NCBI GenBank assembly: GCA_011125455.1
Contig: VKHO01000042.1
Span: forward strand, 103,463 to 167,462
Source of the DNA: Chlamydiales bacterium STE3
Lineage (GTDB): Bacteria > Chlamydiota > Chlamydiia > Chlamydiales > Parachlamydiaceae
DNA: 64,000 nt
Reading direction: 5' to 3'
Shown: positions 1-9,258 of the stretch, one piece after another
Layout: each line of letters begins with the position of its first letter
Position numbering within the stretch: the first letter of the stretch is position 1
The notes under the pieces: generated by a model
Told to the model about the DNA's origin: nothing
What the model saw: the letters and a program-made list of their open reading frames with translations, nothing else
The model's database searches: none
Made by a program: the position numbers and the translations under genes

Positions 1-461
1 GCTTCTTGAACACTTTCGATATATCCCTTATTAACCATTGCTTGAGCAATATGCGGTCGTCCGATAACATGAAGGCTTAAAAGATCGCTTTCCTCAATCC
101 GCATTCCTTTTCTAGCAAGCTTTTCTAAAATGCTTCTGTTTCTTTCCGTACGACGGTTTTTGTGTTTAGCACATAACCCAGCCATGCATGGATGGTAAAT
201 ATCAAATGAATAGCCAAGAATATGAACGCTTTTTCCTTTATGCATCGCTGAAAATTCGATTCCCGGAATCATCGCAATATTAGAAGCTTCCGCATATTCA
301 AATACTTTTGGATAAGCACAAAAAGTGTCATGATCTGTAATCGATAACCCAGATAGTTTAATCGCTTTGGCTAGATTCACAATTTCTTCAGGAGATAAAG
401 AACCATCAGAAAAGGTAGAATGACAATGTAGATCAGCGCGGAATTCGTTTAGAAGCGACAT
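1..461 (-). CDS. PHP-domain phosphoesterase, 3' end outside window
   Basis: The reverse strand is open from an ATG at 461 to the window edge, giving about 153 residues of a longer protein. The N-terminus has the metal-binding pattern of the PHP family: DLHCHSTFSDGS near residues 10-20, ITDHDT near 40 and a GIEFS motif near 67. Stand-alone PHP proteins of this type hydrolyse phosphoesters such as nucleotide bisphosphates or short RNA/DNA ends; the substrate cannot be read here. Its start overlaps the end of murB by 29 bases, so murB and this gene are probably co-transcribed after nusB. The C-terminal half lies outside the window. The PHP assignment is firm and the substrate is unknown. Confidence 0.85.
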   Translation of the reverse strand, partial: MSLLNEFRADLHCHSTFSDGSLSPEEIVNLAKAIKLSGLSITDHDTFCAYPKVFEYAEASNIAMIPGIEFSAMHKGKSVHILGYSFDIYHPCMAGLCAKHKNRRTERNRSILEKLARKGMRIEESDLLSLHVIGRPHIAQAMVNKGYIESVQE

Positions 462-1311
462 AACGCACCTCGCTTTTTAATTGGATGCCGGTTTGCTCGT
501 GAATTTGGCGTTGTATGTGGCTGATAAGCTCTAAAAAATCTTTAGAGGTGGCATTGCCAGCATTAATCAAAAAGTTAGCGTGGAGATTTGAGACCTTCGC
601 TCCTCCAAACTGAGCGCCTTTTAAACCGCATTGGTCTATAAGTTGACCTGCAAAATTTTGTGGGGGGTTTTGGAAAATGCAGCCAGCAGACTTATCTTTA
701 TAAGGCTGTGTATTTTGGCGATGGCGAACGATTTCAATTTGTTGTTTTCTAGCAGTTCCCGAGGGCTGTAAAGCAAAGGTTGCCCCTACAATTGCCCCTT
801 TTAAGTTCTGAAAAGAGGAATAGCGGTAAGAAAACTGGAGCTCTTCTTTGCGAAGAATATGGAAATTTCCTCTCTCATCAATATAATCGACAGATTCTAA
901 ATAAGTAGAAGTTTCTCCGCCGTTCGCCCCAGCATTCATATAGACTGCGCCTCCAACGCTAGCCGGGATGCCAGAGGCAAATTCAAGGCCCCCGAATCCA
1001 AGTCTTGCAGTTTGTGTCCCTAAAAGTGAGAAGCTATAGCCAGCTCCGATGTGAAAAGAGCCTGGGGAGGAATGTTCAAAAAAATCGATTTTATTGTGTA
1101 GAATAGCACCATTGAATCCTTCATCATCAAAAAGGCAGTTTGAGCCCTTTCCTAGAATAAAATAATGGAGATTACCCGTATGGCATTGAGATAGAGCCTC
1201 TTTCATTTCGTCGATAGAGCGAATTTCAATATAAAAATCCGCAGTTCCACCAATGCCCAAAGTACAGAGTTCAGAAAGAAGTCTATTCTTTTGAAAGAGA
1301 GTCGGATTCAT
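433..1311 (-). CDS. murB: UDP-N-acetylenolpyruvoylglucosamine reductase MurB
   Basis: MurB is the cytoplasmic FAD/NADPH enzyme that reduces UDP-GlcNAc-enolpyruvate to UDP-MurNAc, the second committed step of peptidoglycan precursor synthesis. The protein has 292 residues, the size of the shorter type II MurB class. Visible motifs are the FAD-binding ILGKGSN, the ASGIPASVGGAVYMNAGANGG stretch split over residues about 112-132, RYSSF, the catalytic-loop KSAGCIFQNP and the C-terminal KSEVRYV. The residue that is Ser in E. coli MurB is Cys here (AGCIF), a variant I recall from other type II enzymes. The gene overlaps nusB upstream by 29 bases and the PHP gene downstream, indicating a nusB-murB-PHP operon. 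Confidence 0.95.
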   Translation of the reverse strand: MNPTLFQKNRLLSELCTLGIGGTADFYIEIRSIDEMKEALSQCHTGNLHYFILGKGSNCLFDDEGFNGAILHNKIDFFEHSSPGSFHIGAGYSFSLLGTQTARLGFGGLEFASGIPASVGGAVYMNAGANGGETSTYLESVDYIDERGNFHILRKEELQFSYRYSSFQNLKGAIVGATFALQPSGTARKQQIEIVRHRQNTQPYKDKSAGCIFQNPPQNFAGQLIDQCGLKGAQFGGAKVSNLHANFLINAGNATSKDFLELISHIQRQIHEQTGIQLKSEVRYVASKRIPR

Positions 1312-1798
1312 TTTTTTGCTTTAAGGCTTCCTCTTCACTTTTTTTCAAATCAAGAAAAGCTTGTTCCACAGTCTCCTGATCACTATCTTCTCCCAGACTT
1401 TTTTTGTAAAGATGATCAAGAACTGCGTTGACAAACGATGTCGATGCAGGCGTGCTAAACTTTTTTGTGAGGCGCAGCGCTTCCGCAATCGCAACTTTTG
1501 GAGGGATCGTTTCATCATAAAAAAGTTCAAAGAGGCCAAGTCTTAAGATATTACGCTCGATAATTTGAATCCTTTCAAACTCATAGGAAGTGGAAGTTTC
1601 AGCAATTTTTGCATCGATTTCTATTAATTTTTTTCTAACGGATCTAGCTTTTTCTGCTGCATCGAGCACGTTTTTACGGGTTACAGAGAGCTGTTCCATA
1701 ATGAGAGAGCTGTTTTCAATGTCTTCAGATTGGGCAAAGTCTTGCCGGTAAAGAAATAGGAATACAATTTCGCGAAATTTTTGATGTGTAATAGCCAT
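1283..1798 (-). CDS. nusB: Transcription antitermination factor NusB
   Basis: NusB binds boxA RNA with NusE (S10) and supports processive transcription of rRNA operons. The start is placed at the ATG at 1798 (MAITHQKFREIVF), because a GGAG motif lies about 7 bases upstream and NusB homology begins there; an upstream in-frame start would add 11 unrelated residues. The helical core includes IIERNILRLGLFEL and the typical PPKVAIAEALRLTKKFSTPAS followed by FVNAVLDHL, which in NusB precedes the C-terminal helix. The C-terminus carries an extra acidic/lysine-rich tail of about 30 residues. It is the first gene of the overlapping nusB-murB-PHP group. Confidence 0.92.
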   Translation of the reverse strand: MAITHQKFREIVFLFLYRQDFAQSEDIENSSLIMEQLSVTRKNVLDAAEKARSVRKKLIEIDAKIAETSTSYEFERIQIIERNILRLGLFELFYDETIPPKVAIAEALRLTKKFSTPASTSFVNAVLDHLYKKSLGEDSDQETVEQAFLDLKKSEEEALKQKNESDSLSKE

Positions 1799-1997
1799 TT
1801 GAAAACTCCAAACGTTATATAATAGGGACAAGAGGGATGAATTGCAAAGAAAAAGAGAAGGAAGAAGAGGAGAGAAAGAAGCAATTCAACTTGTCTTTCA
1901 AAATAAAATTGCACATAACAGTCCTGAAAGCTAAGATCCGATCAAAATGCATTTCTAGGGTAAAGCCAAAGGATTAGAAGGGGAGGGGTAGATTTTT

Positions 1998-4277
1998 ATG
2001 CTGTTTGATATCGATATGATTGAGAAATTTTATGAGCAACTAGCCGATAAATTAGAAAAGACGCGCAAATTTCTTAATCGCCCTTTGACATTGTCTGAAA
2101 AAATTCTCTACACACACTTGTTACATTTTCCAAATGAACCTGCTGTCAGGGGAAAAACTTATATGGATTTTTATCCCGACCGTGTTGCCATGCAGGATGC
2201 AACAGCTCAAATGGCCCTTTTGCAATTTGCGTGCTCAGGAAGGAATCGAACTGCTGTTCCATCAACTGTCCATTGTGATCACCTAATTTTAGCGGAGACA
2301 GGGGCCAAGGAAGATTTAGAAAGAGCGAAAGATGATAGCCGTGAGGTTTTTGATTTTTTGCAGAGTATTTCAAATAAATATGGCATTGGCTTTTGGAAGC
2401 CTGGAGCTGGAATCATCCATCAAGTTGTATTAGAAAATTATGCTTTTCCTGGTGGACTCATGATCGGAACAGATTCGCATACCCCAAACGCTGGCGGGTT
2501 GGGCATGCTTGCGATTGGCGTCGGGGGTGCCGATGCTGTTGACGTAATGGCAGGAATGAGTTGGGAATTGAAATGCCCTAAAATTATAGGTGTAAAGCTA
2601 ACCGGAAAACTGAAAGGATGGGCTTCCCCAAAAGATGTGATTTTAAAGCTTGCCGGTATCCTAACCGTGAAGGGAGGGACAGGAGCTATCATCGAATATT
2701 TTGGAGAAGGAACAGAGTCAATTTCCTGTACGGGGAAAGGGACAATTTGCAACATGGGAGCCGAAATTGGAGCCACAACATCTATCTTCCCTTACGATTC
2801 TAGAATGCGTGATTACCTAGATGCAACTGGCAGAGAAAAGGTAGCGGCTCAAGCGGATAAAATGAAAGATTGTCTTAGTGGCGATAAGGAAGTCTATAAG
2901 AATCCTGAAAAATACTACGACCAAATGATCGAAATTAATCTTTCAGAGTTAGAACCCCATATCAATGGTCCTTATTCACCAGACAAAGCTTGGAAGCTAT
3001 CTGAATTTGCTGAAGCTGTCCAGGCTAACCACTATCCAGAAAAAATTGCTGTGGCTTTGATCGGCTCTTGCACAAACTCGAGCTATGAGGATATTGAACG
3101 AGCCACAAGTATCGCCAAGCAAGCCATCAAAGCTGGCATTAAAACAAAATGTCCTTTAACAATTACACCAGGTTCAGAGCAGATTCGAGCAACCATTGAA
3201 AGAGATGGTTTATTAAAATCTCTTGAAGAAATCGGAGGACTGGTTCTAGCGAATGCTTGCGGACCATGTATTGGCCAATGGAAACGTCACGATGTTTCTT
3301 ATGGAGAAAAAAATTCTATTCTCACTTCCTACAATCGCAATTTTTCGGGAAGAAATGATGCTAATCCTGGAACGCATTCTTTTGTTGCCAGCCCCGAAAT
3401 TGTCATCGCCCTTGCTCTTGCTGGGAGCCTTACCTTTAATCCCGAAAAAGATGTTCTGAAAAATGACCACGGTGAAACGTTCAAGCTCTCAGCTCCAAGC
3501 GGGGATGAATTGCCAAAACAAGGATTTACTCCTGGTGAGATAGGCTTTATAGCTCCCGCTAATGATGGTTCGTTGATTGAAATTCTTGTTGATCCAAACA
3601 GTTCGCGTTTGCAGCTGCTAAAGCCTTTTCAACCCTGGGATGGTGAAGATTTAAAGGGGTTGAGAATTTTATGCAAAGCTCAAGGGAAATGCACGACAGA
3701 TCATATTTCTCCTGCTGGTAAGTGGCTGCGCTTTCGAGGGCACTTAGATAACATTTCTGACAATATGCTAAGCGGTGCAGTTAATGCATTTAGAGAAGAA
3801 ATTGGGAAAGGCAAAAACCAGTTAAACGGAATTGTAGAACCTTTTTCGAAAGTAGCTAGAGATTATAAGGAAAAGGGGATTGATTGGATGATCATTGGAG
3901 ATGAAAATTACGGTGAGGGATCCTCGAGAGAGCATGCTGCAATGGAGCCGCGCTATCTTGGTTGTCGTGCAGTGATTGTGAAAAGCTTCGCTCGCATTCA
4001 TGAAACTAACCTTAAAAAGCAAGGCCTTCTAGCCCTCACCTTTTCTAACCCTTCTGACTTTGATAAGATAAGAGAAAATGATATTTTAGAAATCGTTGGA
4101 TTAAGGGATTTTAGACCAGGAATTCCTTTAACATTAAATATCATTCATGAAAATCGAACTTCGGAATCTATCCTTCTCAACCATAGCTACAGTGAGCCTC
4201 AAATTGGCTGGTTTAAAGCGGGTAGTGCTCTTAATTTAATTGGAAAGGAAGAGTTAAGACAAAACCGTTCTTCATGA
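1998..4277 (+). CDS. acn: Aconitate hydratase, mitochondrial-type
   Basis: Aconitase interconverts citrate and isocitrate in the TCA cycle using a [4Fe-4S] cluster. The 759-residue length and the N-terminus (helical region ending SEKILYTHL) fit the mitochondrial-type aconitase subfamily rather than the longer AcnA/IRP or the AcnB type. Cluster ligands are visible in [10 protein letters not shown] and [10 protein letters not shown]. Substrate-loop motifs [31 protein letters not shown] and EGSSREHAA are intact, so the protein should be active. The gene is transcribed alone, divergent from nusB. C. trachomatis, as far as I recall, lacks aconitase, so this gene is one argument for an environmental chlamydia with a fuller TCA cycle. 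Confidence 0.96.
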   Translation: MLFDIDMIEKFYEQLADKLEKTRKFLNRPLTLSEKILYTHLLHFPNEPAVRGKTYMDFYPDRVAMQDATAQMALLQFACSGRNRTAVPSTVHCDHLILAETGAKEDLERAKDDSREVFDFLQSISNKYGIGFWKPGAGIIHQVVLENYAFPGGLMIGTDSHTPNAGGLGMLAIGVGGADAVDVMAGMSWELKCPKIIGVKLTGKLKGWASPKDVILKLAGILTVKGGTGAIIEYFGEGTESISCTGKGTICNMGAEIGATTSIFPYDSRMRDYLDATGREKVAAQADKMKDCLSGDKEVYKNPEKYYDQMIEINLSELEPHINGPYSPDKAWKLSEFAEAVQANHYPEKIAVALIGSCTNSSYEDIERATSIAKQAIKAGIKTKCPLTITPGSEQIRATIERDGLLKSLEEIGGLVLANACGPCIGQWKRHDVSYGEKNSILTSYNRNFSGRNDANPGTHSFVASPEIVIALALAGSLTFNPEKDVLKNDHGETFKLSAPSGDELPKQGFTPGEIGFIAPANDGSLIEILVDPNSSRLQLLKPFQPWDGEDLKGLRILCKAQGKCTTDHISPAGKWLRFRGHLDNISDNMLSGAVNAFREEIGKGKNQLNGIVEPFSKVARDYKEKGIDWMIIGDENYGEGSSREHAAMEPRYLGCRAVIVKSFARIHETNLKKQGLLALTFSNPSDFDKIRENDILEIVGLRDFRPGIPLTLNIIHENRTSESILLNHSYSEPQIGWFKAGSALNLIGKEELRQNRSS

Positions 4278-4317
4278 GCGCTATGTAGCAATGTTTTTTG
4301 ATAATAGTGAAGGGGTC

Positions 4318-4695
4318 TTAAGTTAGAGGGATTTCCCGGCCATCTCGTTCGGGAATATCACGATGCATCATATAAACTCTTCTCAAGAAGCCTTTATCAT
4401 CAAATTTTAGCACAAATTCTAGCCAACCTTCACTGAAGTAATAGGAAAATAGAGTACTTTGATGAAAACGCTCTTTTCTGAGCGCGTTGCAGAATACCTG
4501 TTCTGCCTGATCGCGTATCATGAATTTAGTAAGTGTTGTCGGTTTTAACGTGGGAGCGATTAGCTGTTTGACAAATTCTTTAAAAGGCTGAGCATTAGAT
4601 AAATTGACACCCAAGGCCTGTGCAATGTCTTCAGGTAGAGAGACAGGATAACGAAAACGGGTAAGAAGATGAGAAAAATATTCGGTTGCCGTCAT
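4318..4695 (-). CDS. Hypothetical protein, 125 aa
   Basis: This is a 125-residue soluble protein that I do not recognise. It begins at an ATG at 4695 and ends 41 bases from the convergent aconitase stop. There is no signal peptide or membrane segment; the composition is balanced, with an aromatic-rich middle (FSYYFSEGWLEFVLKF) that looks like a pair of beta strands, followed by a charged C-terminus. The upstream region (4696-4885) is very AT-rich and is shared with the divergent exonuclease gene. Normal composition and isolation from shadow frames favour a real gene, but no function can be assigned. Confidence 0.6.
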   Translation of the reverse strand: MTATEYFSHLLTRFRYPVSLPEDIAQALGVNLSNAQPFKEFVKQLIAPTLKPTTLTKFMIRDQAEQVFCNALRKERFHQSTLFSYYFSEGWLEFVLKFDDKGFLRRVYMMHRDIPERDGREIPLT

Positions 4696-4885
4696 AAACC
4701 TTAAAATTTAAATTTAATTATTCTAATTTTAACACAATCTTAATATTTAGAACAAATTGTTTTTCCTGATCACTTTATCGGGAAAGTTTCTGTTGTATTT
4801 CCTCGTTATTTTTGTTAGATTCATCAACTTGAAAATTCAAAAACAACTCTATATGGTGAAATCTTTAAATCTAGGTCCCCAATAA

Positions 4886-5491
4886 ATGATCGCCATATTT
4901 TTAGATATTGAAACAACCGGTCTTGATTATCAAATTCATCAACCAATTGATATTGCTTTTAAAATTATAGATCTTTCGACAGGAGAAGAGAAATTTGCGT
5001 ACCAAAGCGTAATAAAAGTTTCTGAAGAAGACTGGGAATTAAGAGATTTTGCTAGCATGGAGATTAATGGGTACTCGTGGGAGGAAGTAGAAGCCGGCAA
5101 AGATGCTGATGTTGTATCAAGTGAAATCATGAGCAATCTTCAGGAGCTGAAGATAGAAAGGGGTAAAGCTGTCTTTATCTGTCAGAATCCTGGTTTCGAC
5201 AAGTGTTTTTTTTCTAAGCTAATCAATGTGTACCAGCAGGAAAGAATGCAATGGCCTTACCATTGGCTAGATTTTGCCTCTATGTATTGGGCGCATTTGA
5301 CTAGAGAGTTAACGGAAAAAAAGCAGGGTTTCCCTGAAGCACTTTCTCTTTCCAAAAATGCGATTGCTGTAAGGCAGCAATTGCTCGAAGAGCAACTTCC
5401 TCACAAAGCTGCTAACGGCGTCGACCATTTGATTTTGTGTTACAAGGCGATCGTCGGTTTCCCTGTTGAAGAAAAATCGCTTATTTCTTGA
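4886..5491 (+). CDS. DEDDh-family 3'-5' exonuclease (oligoribonuclease-like)
   Basis: The 201-residue protein carries the three exonuclease motifs of the DnaQ/oligoribonuclease superfamily: Exo I FLDIETTG (D7, E9), Exo II as NPGFDKCFF around residue 100, and Exo III HKAANGVDHL near the C-terminus, with the His four residues before... the final Asp as in DEDDh enzymes. Such enzymes trim DNA or RNA from the 3' end with two metal ions. The length resembles stand-alone exonucleases of the oligoribonuclease or RNase T type, not a DNA polymerase epsilon subunit with a tail. It is a single gene, divergent from the 125-residue hypothetical. Substrate preference (DNA, tRNA ends or di/oligonucleotides) cannot be decided from sequence. 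Confidence 0.82.
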   Translation: MIAIFLDIETTGLDYQIHQPIDIAFKIIDLSTGEEKFAYQSVIKVSEEDWELRDFASMEINGYSWEEVEAGKDADVVSSEIMSNLQELKIERGKAVFICQNPGFDKCFFSKLINVYQQERMQWPYHWLDFASMYWAHLTRELTEKKQGFPEALSLSKNAIAVRQQLLEEQLPHKAANGVDHLILCYKAIVGFPVEEKSLIS

Positions 5492-5821
5492 GTCTCCAAG
5501 CCTCAAGCTTAGAAGTGGAGTGCATTTTTGCTCCTAAGTATCAAAAATACTTGTGGCCGTTTTGACAAGCAAAAAGTGGGCAGTTGGGCTAAAAGAATTT
5601 CTTCTTCAAATTAGTTCCCTTTTAGTACTTTTTTATTCCCGATTGCTTCAATGTTTACGTGTAAGGTATTCCTGCTGGGTGCTTTTTCAGCTCAATTTCT
5701 TCTGATGATTTAAGCTTAATCGATCTTTATCTCAGTAACGCTTTCTTTTAGATTTCTGTGGGGGGAGTATTTTTAAGTAAAGATTGTTATGCATGCGATC
5801 ACGGCCAAAAGAAGTTTAACT
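5492..5821. other. Intergenic region without recognisable gene
   Basis: These 330 bases separate the convergent exonuclease and methyltransferase genes. I see no open frame of useful length with a start and ribosome site, no RNA gene and no strong hairpin with a T-run. It may hold the 3' ends of both transcripts. Confidence 0.5.
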
Positions 5822-6394
5822 TTAACTTCGGTTTAAATTTTTACTCATTAATACAAGGCTTGGGCAGCGGTGGCGGTTAATCCAACGCTGATAGCTAACA
5901 CACCATTCGTGTGGATTCAAATTTTTTGCAAGCTCTAATACAGCTTCTTCTTCTCGCGCCCCTTCTTCATGCCCACTATAGCAGGTGAGACTGATCATGC
6001 CTCCTGGCATGATAAGAGGAAGAGCTTGCTCGATGCTCGCTAATGTTGAAGAGGTTTTTGTGACAATACTTTTATCACCACGAGGCAAATAGCCTAGGTT
6101 GTAAACAATTAATTTCACAGTTTCTGGTTTTAGCGTAGGAGGAAAAGTAGCATGTGAGCCTAGTAGATAGCTAACGTGTTGATAGGCCACAAGAAGTTTT
6201 TTTGCAGAGTCTATCGCTTGCTGCTGAATATCCATGCCAATTAGATGACCTTGAAGGCAAAGATCCGCTAAAAATAGGGCATCTTGTCCATTTCCAAGAG
6301 TTGCATCGACAATGATATCGTGCGGTTCGATGAGCTCCTTCCAAAAATGGTGAGCCACTTTAATGGGGGAATTTAGGAATGAAAGGCTAGCCAT
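5822..6394 (-). CDS. mnmM: YtqB/MnmM-family tRNA wobble-uridine methyltransferase
   Basis: This is a 190-residue class I SAM-dependent methyltransferase. Motif I is DATLGNGQDALFLA (residues about 31-44), followed by the acidic GMDIQQQ strand, and a NLGYLPRGDKSIVT motif that is the signature of the YtqB family, recently assigned as MnmM, which methylates the aminomethyl group of 2-thiouridine at tRNA position 34. The family signature is seen directly; the reaction is inferred from the family. The start overlaps the permease gene upstream by 8 bases, so it is translated as the last gene of the Asp23-AmaP-permease-mnmM group. No feature looks degenerate. Confidence 0.82.
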   Translation of the reverse strand: MASLSFLNSPIKVAHHFWKELIEPHDIIVDATLGNGQDALFLADLCLQGHLIGMDIQQQAIDSAKKLLVAYQHVSYLLGSHATFPPTLKPETVKLIVYNLGYLPRGDKSIVTKTSSTLASIEQALPLIMPGGMISLTCYSGHEEGAREEEAVLELAKNLNPHEWCVSYQRWINRHRCPSLVLMSKNLNRS

Positions 6395-7685
6395 AGATAA
6401 ACTTTAAGGTAAATAGTGCGCTGATAATCCAAACAATCCAAGAAAGATCATAGGCTTTACCAGAAAAGAGTTTAATAATTGGGTAAATCATAAAGCCGAT
6501 AGCAATCCCTGTAGCAATGCTAAAGGAAAGGGGGATTGCAATTAGGATCAGAAAAGCAGGAACATACTCGGTGGGGTCTGCCCAATTAAGCTCTTTAACT
6601 TGCATCATCATCATGGAGCCAATCACGATCAGTGCAGGTGAAGTGGCAAAATGAGGAATTGAAGTAGCGAGAGGACTTAGAAAAAGGGAAAATGAAAAAA
6701 GAATGCCCACAACTACTGCGGTTAATCCTGACTTTCCTCCCGCAGCGATCCCTGATGCGGATTCTAAGTAGATGGCCAGCGGTGAAGTTCCAAAAGCGGC
6801 TCCTGCCATAGTGCCAAGAGAGTCGCTATAAAGAACTTTTTTGGTTCTTGGCAGTCGACCTTTCTCGTCTAAATAGCCACCTTGCCCTGCAAGACCAAGA
6901 AGAGTTCCGGCTGTATCAAAAATTGCGACAAAAATAAGTGAAAGAACGACTGGGATCATTTTTGGTTGAAACGCTTCCATAATGGCAAACTGCCCAAGAG
7001 TTGGAAACAAACTTGGTGGTAAGGAGAAAAACCCTTGCCAGACGATTAATCCTGAAGCAATGCCGATAAGCCAATTTAAAATGATGCCGAACAGGATGGC
7101 TCCTCTCACATTGAGAGAAAGTAGCGTTGCGATTGCGCTGATACCAATAAGATTTAAAAAAACTTCCGGCTGATTGATGTTTCCTAGTTTAAGCAATGTA
7201 TTAGGGTCACTAACAACGAGACCTCCATTTTTCATCCCAATGAGAGCTAAAAAAATGCCAATTCCACCAATCGTCCCTATGCGTAGAGAAAGAGGGATAG
7301 CATTAAGGATGTAGGAGCGGATATTGGATAGTGTTAAAAGGAGAAAAATGCATCCAGCAATAAAGCAAGCTCCCAGCCCTGTTTGCCAGGGGATGTTTTC
7401 ACTCATGACAATTCCAAAGGTAAAATAAGCATTCAAGCCCATACTCGGAGCTAGCGCAAAAGGGTAGTTAGCTAAAAGCCCCATGCAAAGGCAACCAAAG
7501 GTAGAGGCTAAAATGGTTGCTACCATGCAAGAATCGAAATCCATGCCTGTTTGGCTTAATATCTGGGGATTCAAAAAGATGACGTAAGCCATAGTCGAAA
7601 AAGTTGTTATTCCGGCAATGACCTCCCCTTTAATTGTTGTTGAAAGGGCTTTCAAATCAAAAAAGCGATAGAGAAAATTACTCAT
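6387..7685 (-). CDS. NCS2-family purine (adenine/guanine/hypoxanthine) permease
   Basis: The 432-residue protein is hydrophobic throughout, with about 12-14 membrane segments, and belongs to the AzgA/GhxP/PbuG branch of the NCS2 family. The N-terminal KGEVIAGITTFSTMAYVIFLNP, the APSMGLNAYFTF motif (residues about 78-89), and the FVAIFDTAGTLLGLAGQ and GTSPLAIYLESASGIAAGG motifs are characteristic. These carriers take up purine bases with protons. For an intracellular bacterium this is a plausible route for host base salvage, although chlamydiae mostly import nucleotides. It directly abuts the AmaP-like gene (no gap) and overlaps mnmM by 8 bases. Confidence 0.9.
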   Translation of the reverse strand: MSNFLYRFFDLKALSTTIKGEVIAGITTFSTMAYVIFLNPQILSQTGMDFDSCMVATILASTFGCLCMGLLANYPFALAPSMGLNAYFTFGIVMSENIPWQTGLGACFIAGCIFLLLTLSNIRSYILNAIPLSLRIGTIGGIGIFLALIGMKNGGLVVSDPNTLLKLGNINQPEVFLNLIGISAIATLLSLNVRGAILFGIILNWLIGIASGLIVWQGFFSLPPSLFPTLGQFAIMEAFQPKMIPVVLSLIFVAIFDTAGTLLGLAGQGGYLDEKGRLPRTKKVLYSDSLGTMAGAAFGTSPLAIYLESASGIAAGGKSGLTAVVVGILFSFSLFLSPLATSIPHFATSPALIVIGSMMMMQVKELNWADPTEYVPAFLILIAIPLSFSIATGIAIGFMIYPIIKLFSGKAYDLSWIVWIISALFTLKFIYG

Positions 7686-8195
7686 TTATGGGGTGGTGTT
7701 TTCAAAACTTATGGCAAGCTCAATATCTTCTCTATAGCCTAGGATGTCTCTAAATAAATCGCTAATATCTTTTTCTATCCGCTGAAGGAGGTTTTTTTGT
7801 TCCTCATAAGGCGTTGAAGGAAGATTTGCTGCGATTTTGATTTTGTTCTTATTTAATAGCAGGCGAACGGGTATTTCTTGGCTCGGAAAGATTTGCTTCC
7901 AGTAAATTTTTAAATATTCCCGTATAAGAGTTTCACTGATGGAGACTTCTCTGCTGCCTGAATGGATGATGACGTACTTTCGCTTACAACTTAATAAAAT
8001 ATAGCAGGCAAATGCGAGGCCGCTAACAAATAAGCACAGGCCAAACAAGAATAGAAAGAGGGCATTGTTTAAAACGAACATAGAAAATGTCGTTCTAATG
8101 TGCTCAAATAGAGAAGTTAAAATTGCCAAAAATCCTAAGGCTGTTAGAAAAAGAGCAATAATAAAGGTGATGAAGGAGTAAATAAAATTGAACAT
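7686..8195 (-). CDS. AmaP-like membrane protein paired with Asp23
   Basis: The start is placed at the ATG at 8195 (MFNFIYSF), 10 bases after the Asp23 gene, because an earlier start would overlap that gene by 35 bases and add a lysine-rich stretch before the membrane domain. Residues about 5-30 and 40-70 form two membrane helices; the cytoplasmic C-terminus (about 100 residues) resembles a divergent Asp23-like alpha/beta domain. This matches the layout of AmaP, the membrane anchor of Asp23 in Firmicutes. Direct adjacency to an Asp23/Gls24 gene supports the call. The role in the chlamydial envelope is inference, and the similarity is mainly architectural. Confidence 0.65.
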   Translation of the reverse strand: MFNFIYSFITFIIALFLTALGFLAILTSLFEHIRTTFSMFVLNNALFLFLFGLCLFVSGLAFACYILLSCKRKYVIIHSGSREVSISETLIREYLKIYWKQIFPSQEIPVRLLLNKNKIKIAANLPSTPYEEQKNLLQRIEKDISDLFRDILGYREDIELAISFENTTP

Positions 8196-8205
8196 GTTTT
8201 CTTTC

Positions 8206-8700
8206 TTAAAATTCTTCTGAATATTCTTCTTCAACGGCATCAGGTCTTTTTACTGAGTCGAAATCTTGGGGGAGGCTCGAGATGAGTTTCTTCGCAGCAT
8301 CCTTTTCGGAGATAATATTTTTGAAAACGACGTGCACACAAGAGACGTGTAGCCCCGTTAATTTTGTGATTTCCTCGGCTATTTTACTTTGGATTTCCTC
8401 TGCTTTGTCAGGAATAGAAAGTCCATAGCAAATATTCACTTCTACTTTAATGCTGATTGTATGATTGTGCATATCCTGCTCAGCAGAGATGCCTTTCACG
8501 TTTTCGGATGGGTTACGGCCGAGTAGGCTATCAATTAGGTTCCCTTCAAGAAGCGCAATTCCTTCTATGTGTGCGAGAACTTGTAATACAATTCCTTGAA
8601 AAACACGGTTTTCGATATCACGCACGAAGACTGTTTCAGGGATCTCGAATTCTTTCGTGTCAACATTTTTGTTGTCCACATTTGGTAGACGATCGGGCAT
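8206..8700 (-). CDS. Asp23/Gls24-family envelope stress protein
   Basis: The ATG at 8700 is preceded by AGGTG six bases upstream, so I prefer it to a GTG at 8709 that lies inside that ribosome site. The 164-residue protein has the Asp23/Gls24 core: FQGIVLQVLAHIEGIALLEG, ENVKGISAEQDMHNHTISIKVEV split by a short turn, a long helix with DKAEEIQSKIAEEI, and TGLHVSCVHVVFKNI. In Firmicutes such proteins coat the inner face of the membrane and respond to cell-wall stress. The C-terminal tail is acidic (VEEEYSEEF). It heads the apparent operon running through the AmaP-like protein, the purine permease and mnmM. Confidence 0.82.
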   Translation of the reverse strand: MPDRLPNVDNKNVDTKEFEIPETVFVRDIENRVFQGIVLQVLAHIEGIALLEGNLIDSLLGRNPSENVKGISAEQDMHNHTISIKVEVNICYGLSIPDKAEEIQSKIAEEITKLTGLHVSCVHVVFKNIISEKDAAKKLISSLPQDFDSVKRPDAVEEEYSEEF

Positions 8701-8785
8701 AATTTTCACCTAATTTAAGTGGGTAAGAAGGGAGATTGACTTTCCTATAAATCTATATTACCATGTCATAAAAAAATAGGAAAGT

Positions 8786-9214
8786 ATGGAAATTTTACTC
8801 ACGGTCATTTTATGGGTTTTGATGGGCGGCATGACAAGTTATTTTGCTGCTCGACGCGGAAGGGACCCATTTGCTTGGTTTTGGGTGGGAATACTTCTCG
8901 GCCTAATTGGCTTGCTACTGTTATTCCTTCTCCCTGTTGTTGAAAATGTTGAAGAGACTCAAGAAGAAGAGTTTGAGATAGAGGCGATAGACGAATTGAC
9001 TCCTTATGCCTTGGCAACCACCGACAGCTATCGCTTTAGAGATTGGTTTTTTCTCGATGACAGAAATCAACAGCTAGGGCCAGTATCGTTTCAAAATCTT
9101 AGGAAAAATTGGCTACACGGCAAAGTGTCCAGTGAGACGTTTGTATGGAGCGATGGAATGGAAACCTGGCAGAAAGTTCAAGACTTACCTGGTTTTCAAG
9201 ATGTGCTGGGCTAA
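8786..9214 (+). CDS. Membrane protein with C-terminal GYF_2 domain
   Basis: The 142-residue protein has two membrane segments at residues about 3-20 and 30-52, an acidic linker (VEETQEEEFEIEAIDE) and a C-terminal domain from about residue 85 with W-FFLDDRNQQLGPVSF and a terminal VWSDGMETWQKVQDLP. The last part is the GYF_2 (DUF4339) fold, which in bacteria is a small module that binds unknown partners, often on membrane proteins. The gene is divergent from the Asp23 gene and convergent with rpsN, from which it is separated by a terminator hairpin. The molecular role is not known. Confidence 0.75.
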   Translation: MEILLTVILWVLMGGMTSYFAARRGRDPFAWFWVGILLGLIGLLLLFLLPVVENVEETQEEEFEIEAIDELTPYALATTDSYRFRDWFFLDDRNQQLGPVSFQNLRKNWLHGKVSSETFVWSDGMETWQKVQDLPGFQDVLG

Positions 9215-9248
9215 GAAAAAAAGCCTTAAAGAGAAGTTTTTAAGGCTT
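9213..9248 (-). terminator. Intrinsic terminator after rpmJ-rpsN (possibly bidirectional)
   Basis: A perfect 10-bp stem pairs 9221-9230 (AAGCCTTAAA) with 9239-9248 (TTTAAGGCTT) around an 8-base loop. Read on the minus strand it is followed by a run of seven T residues, the classical form of a Rho-independent terminator for rpsN. On the plus strand the same hairpin follows the GYF_2 gene but lacks a long T-run. Confidence 0.8.
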
Positions 9249-9258
9249 GTAATGAAGT

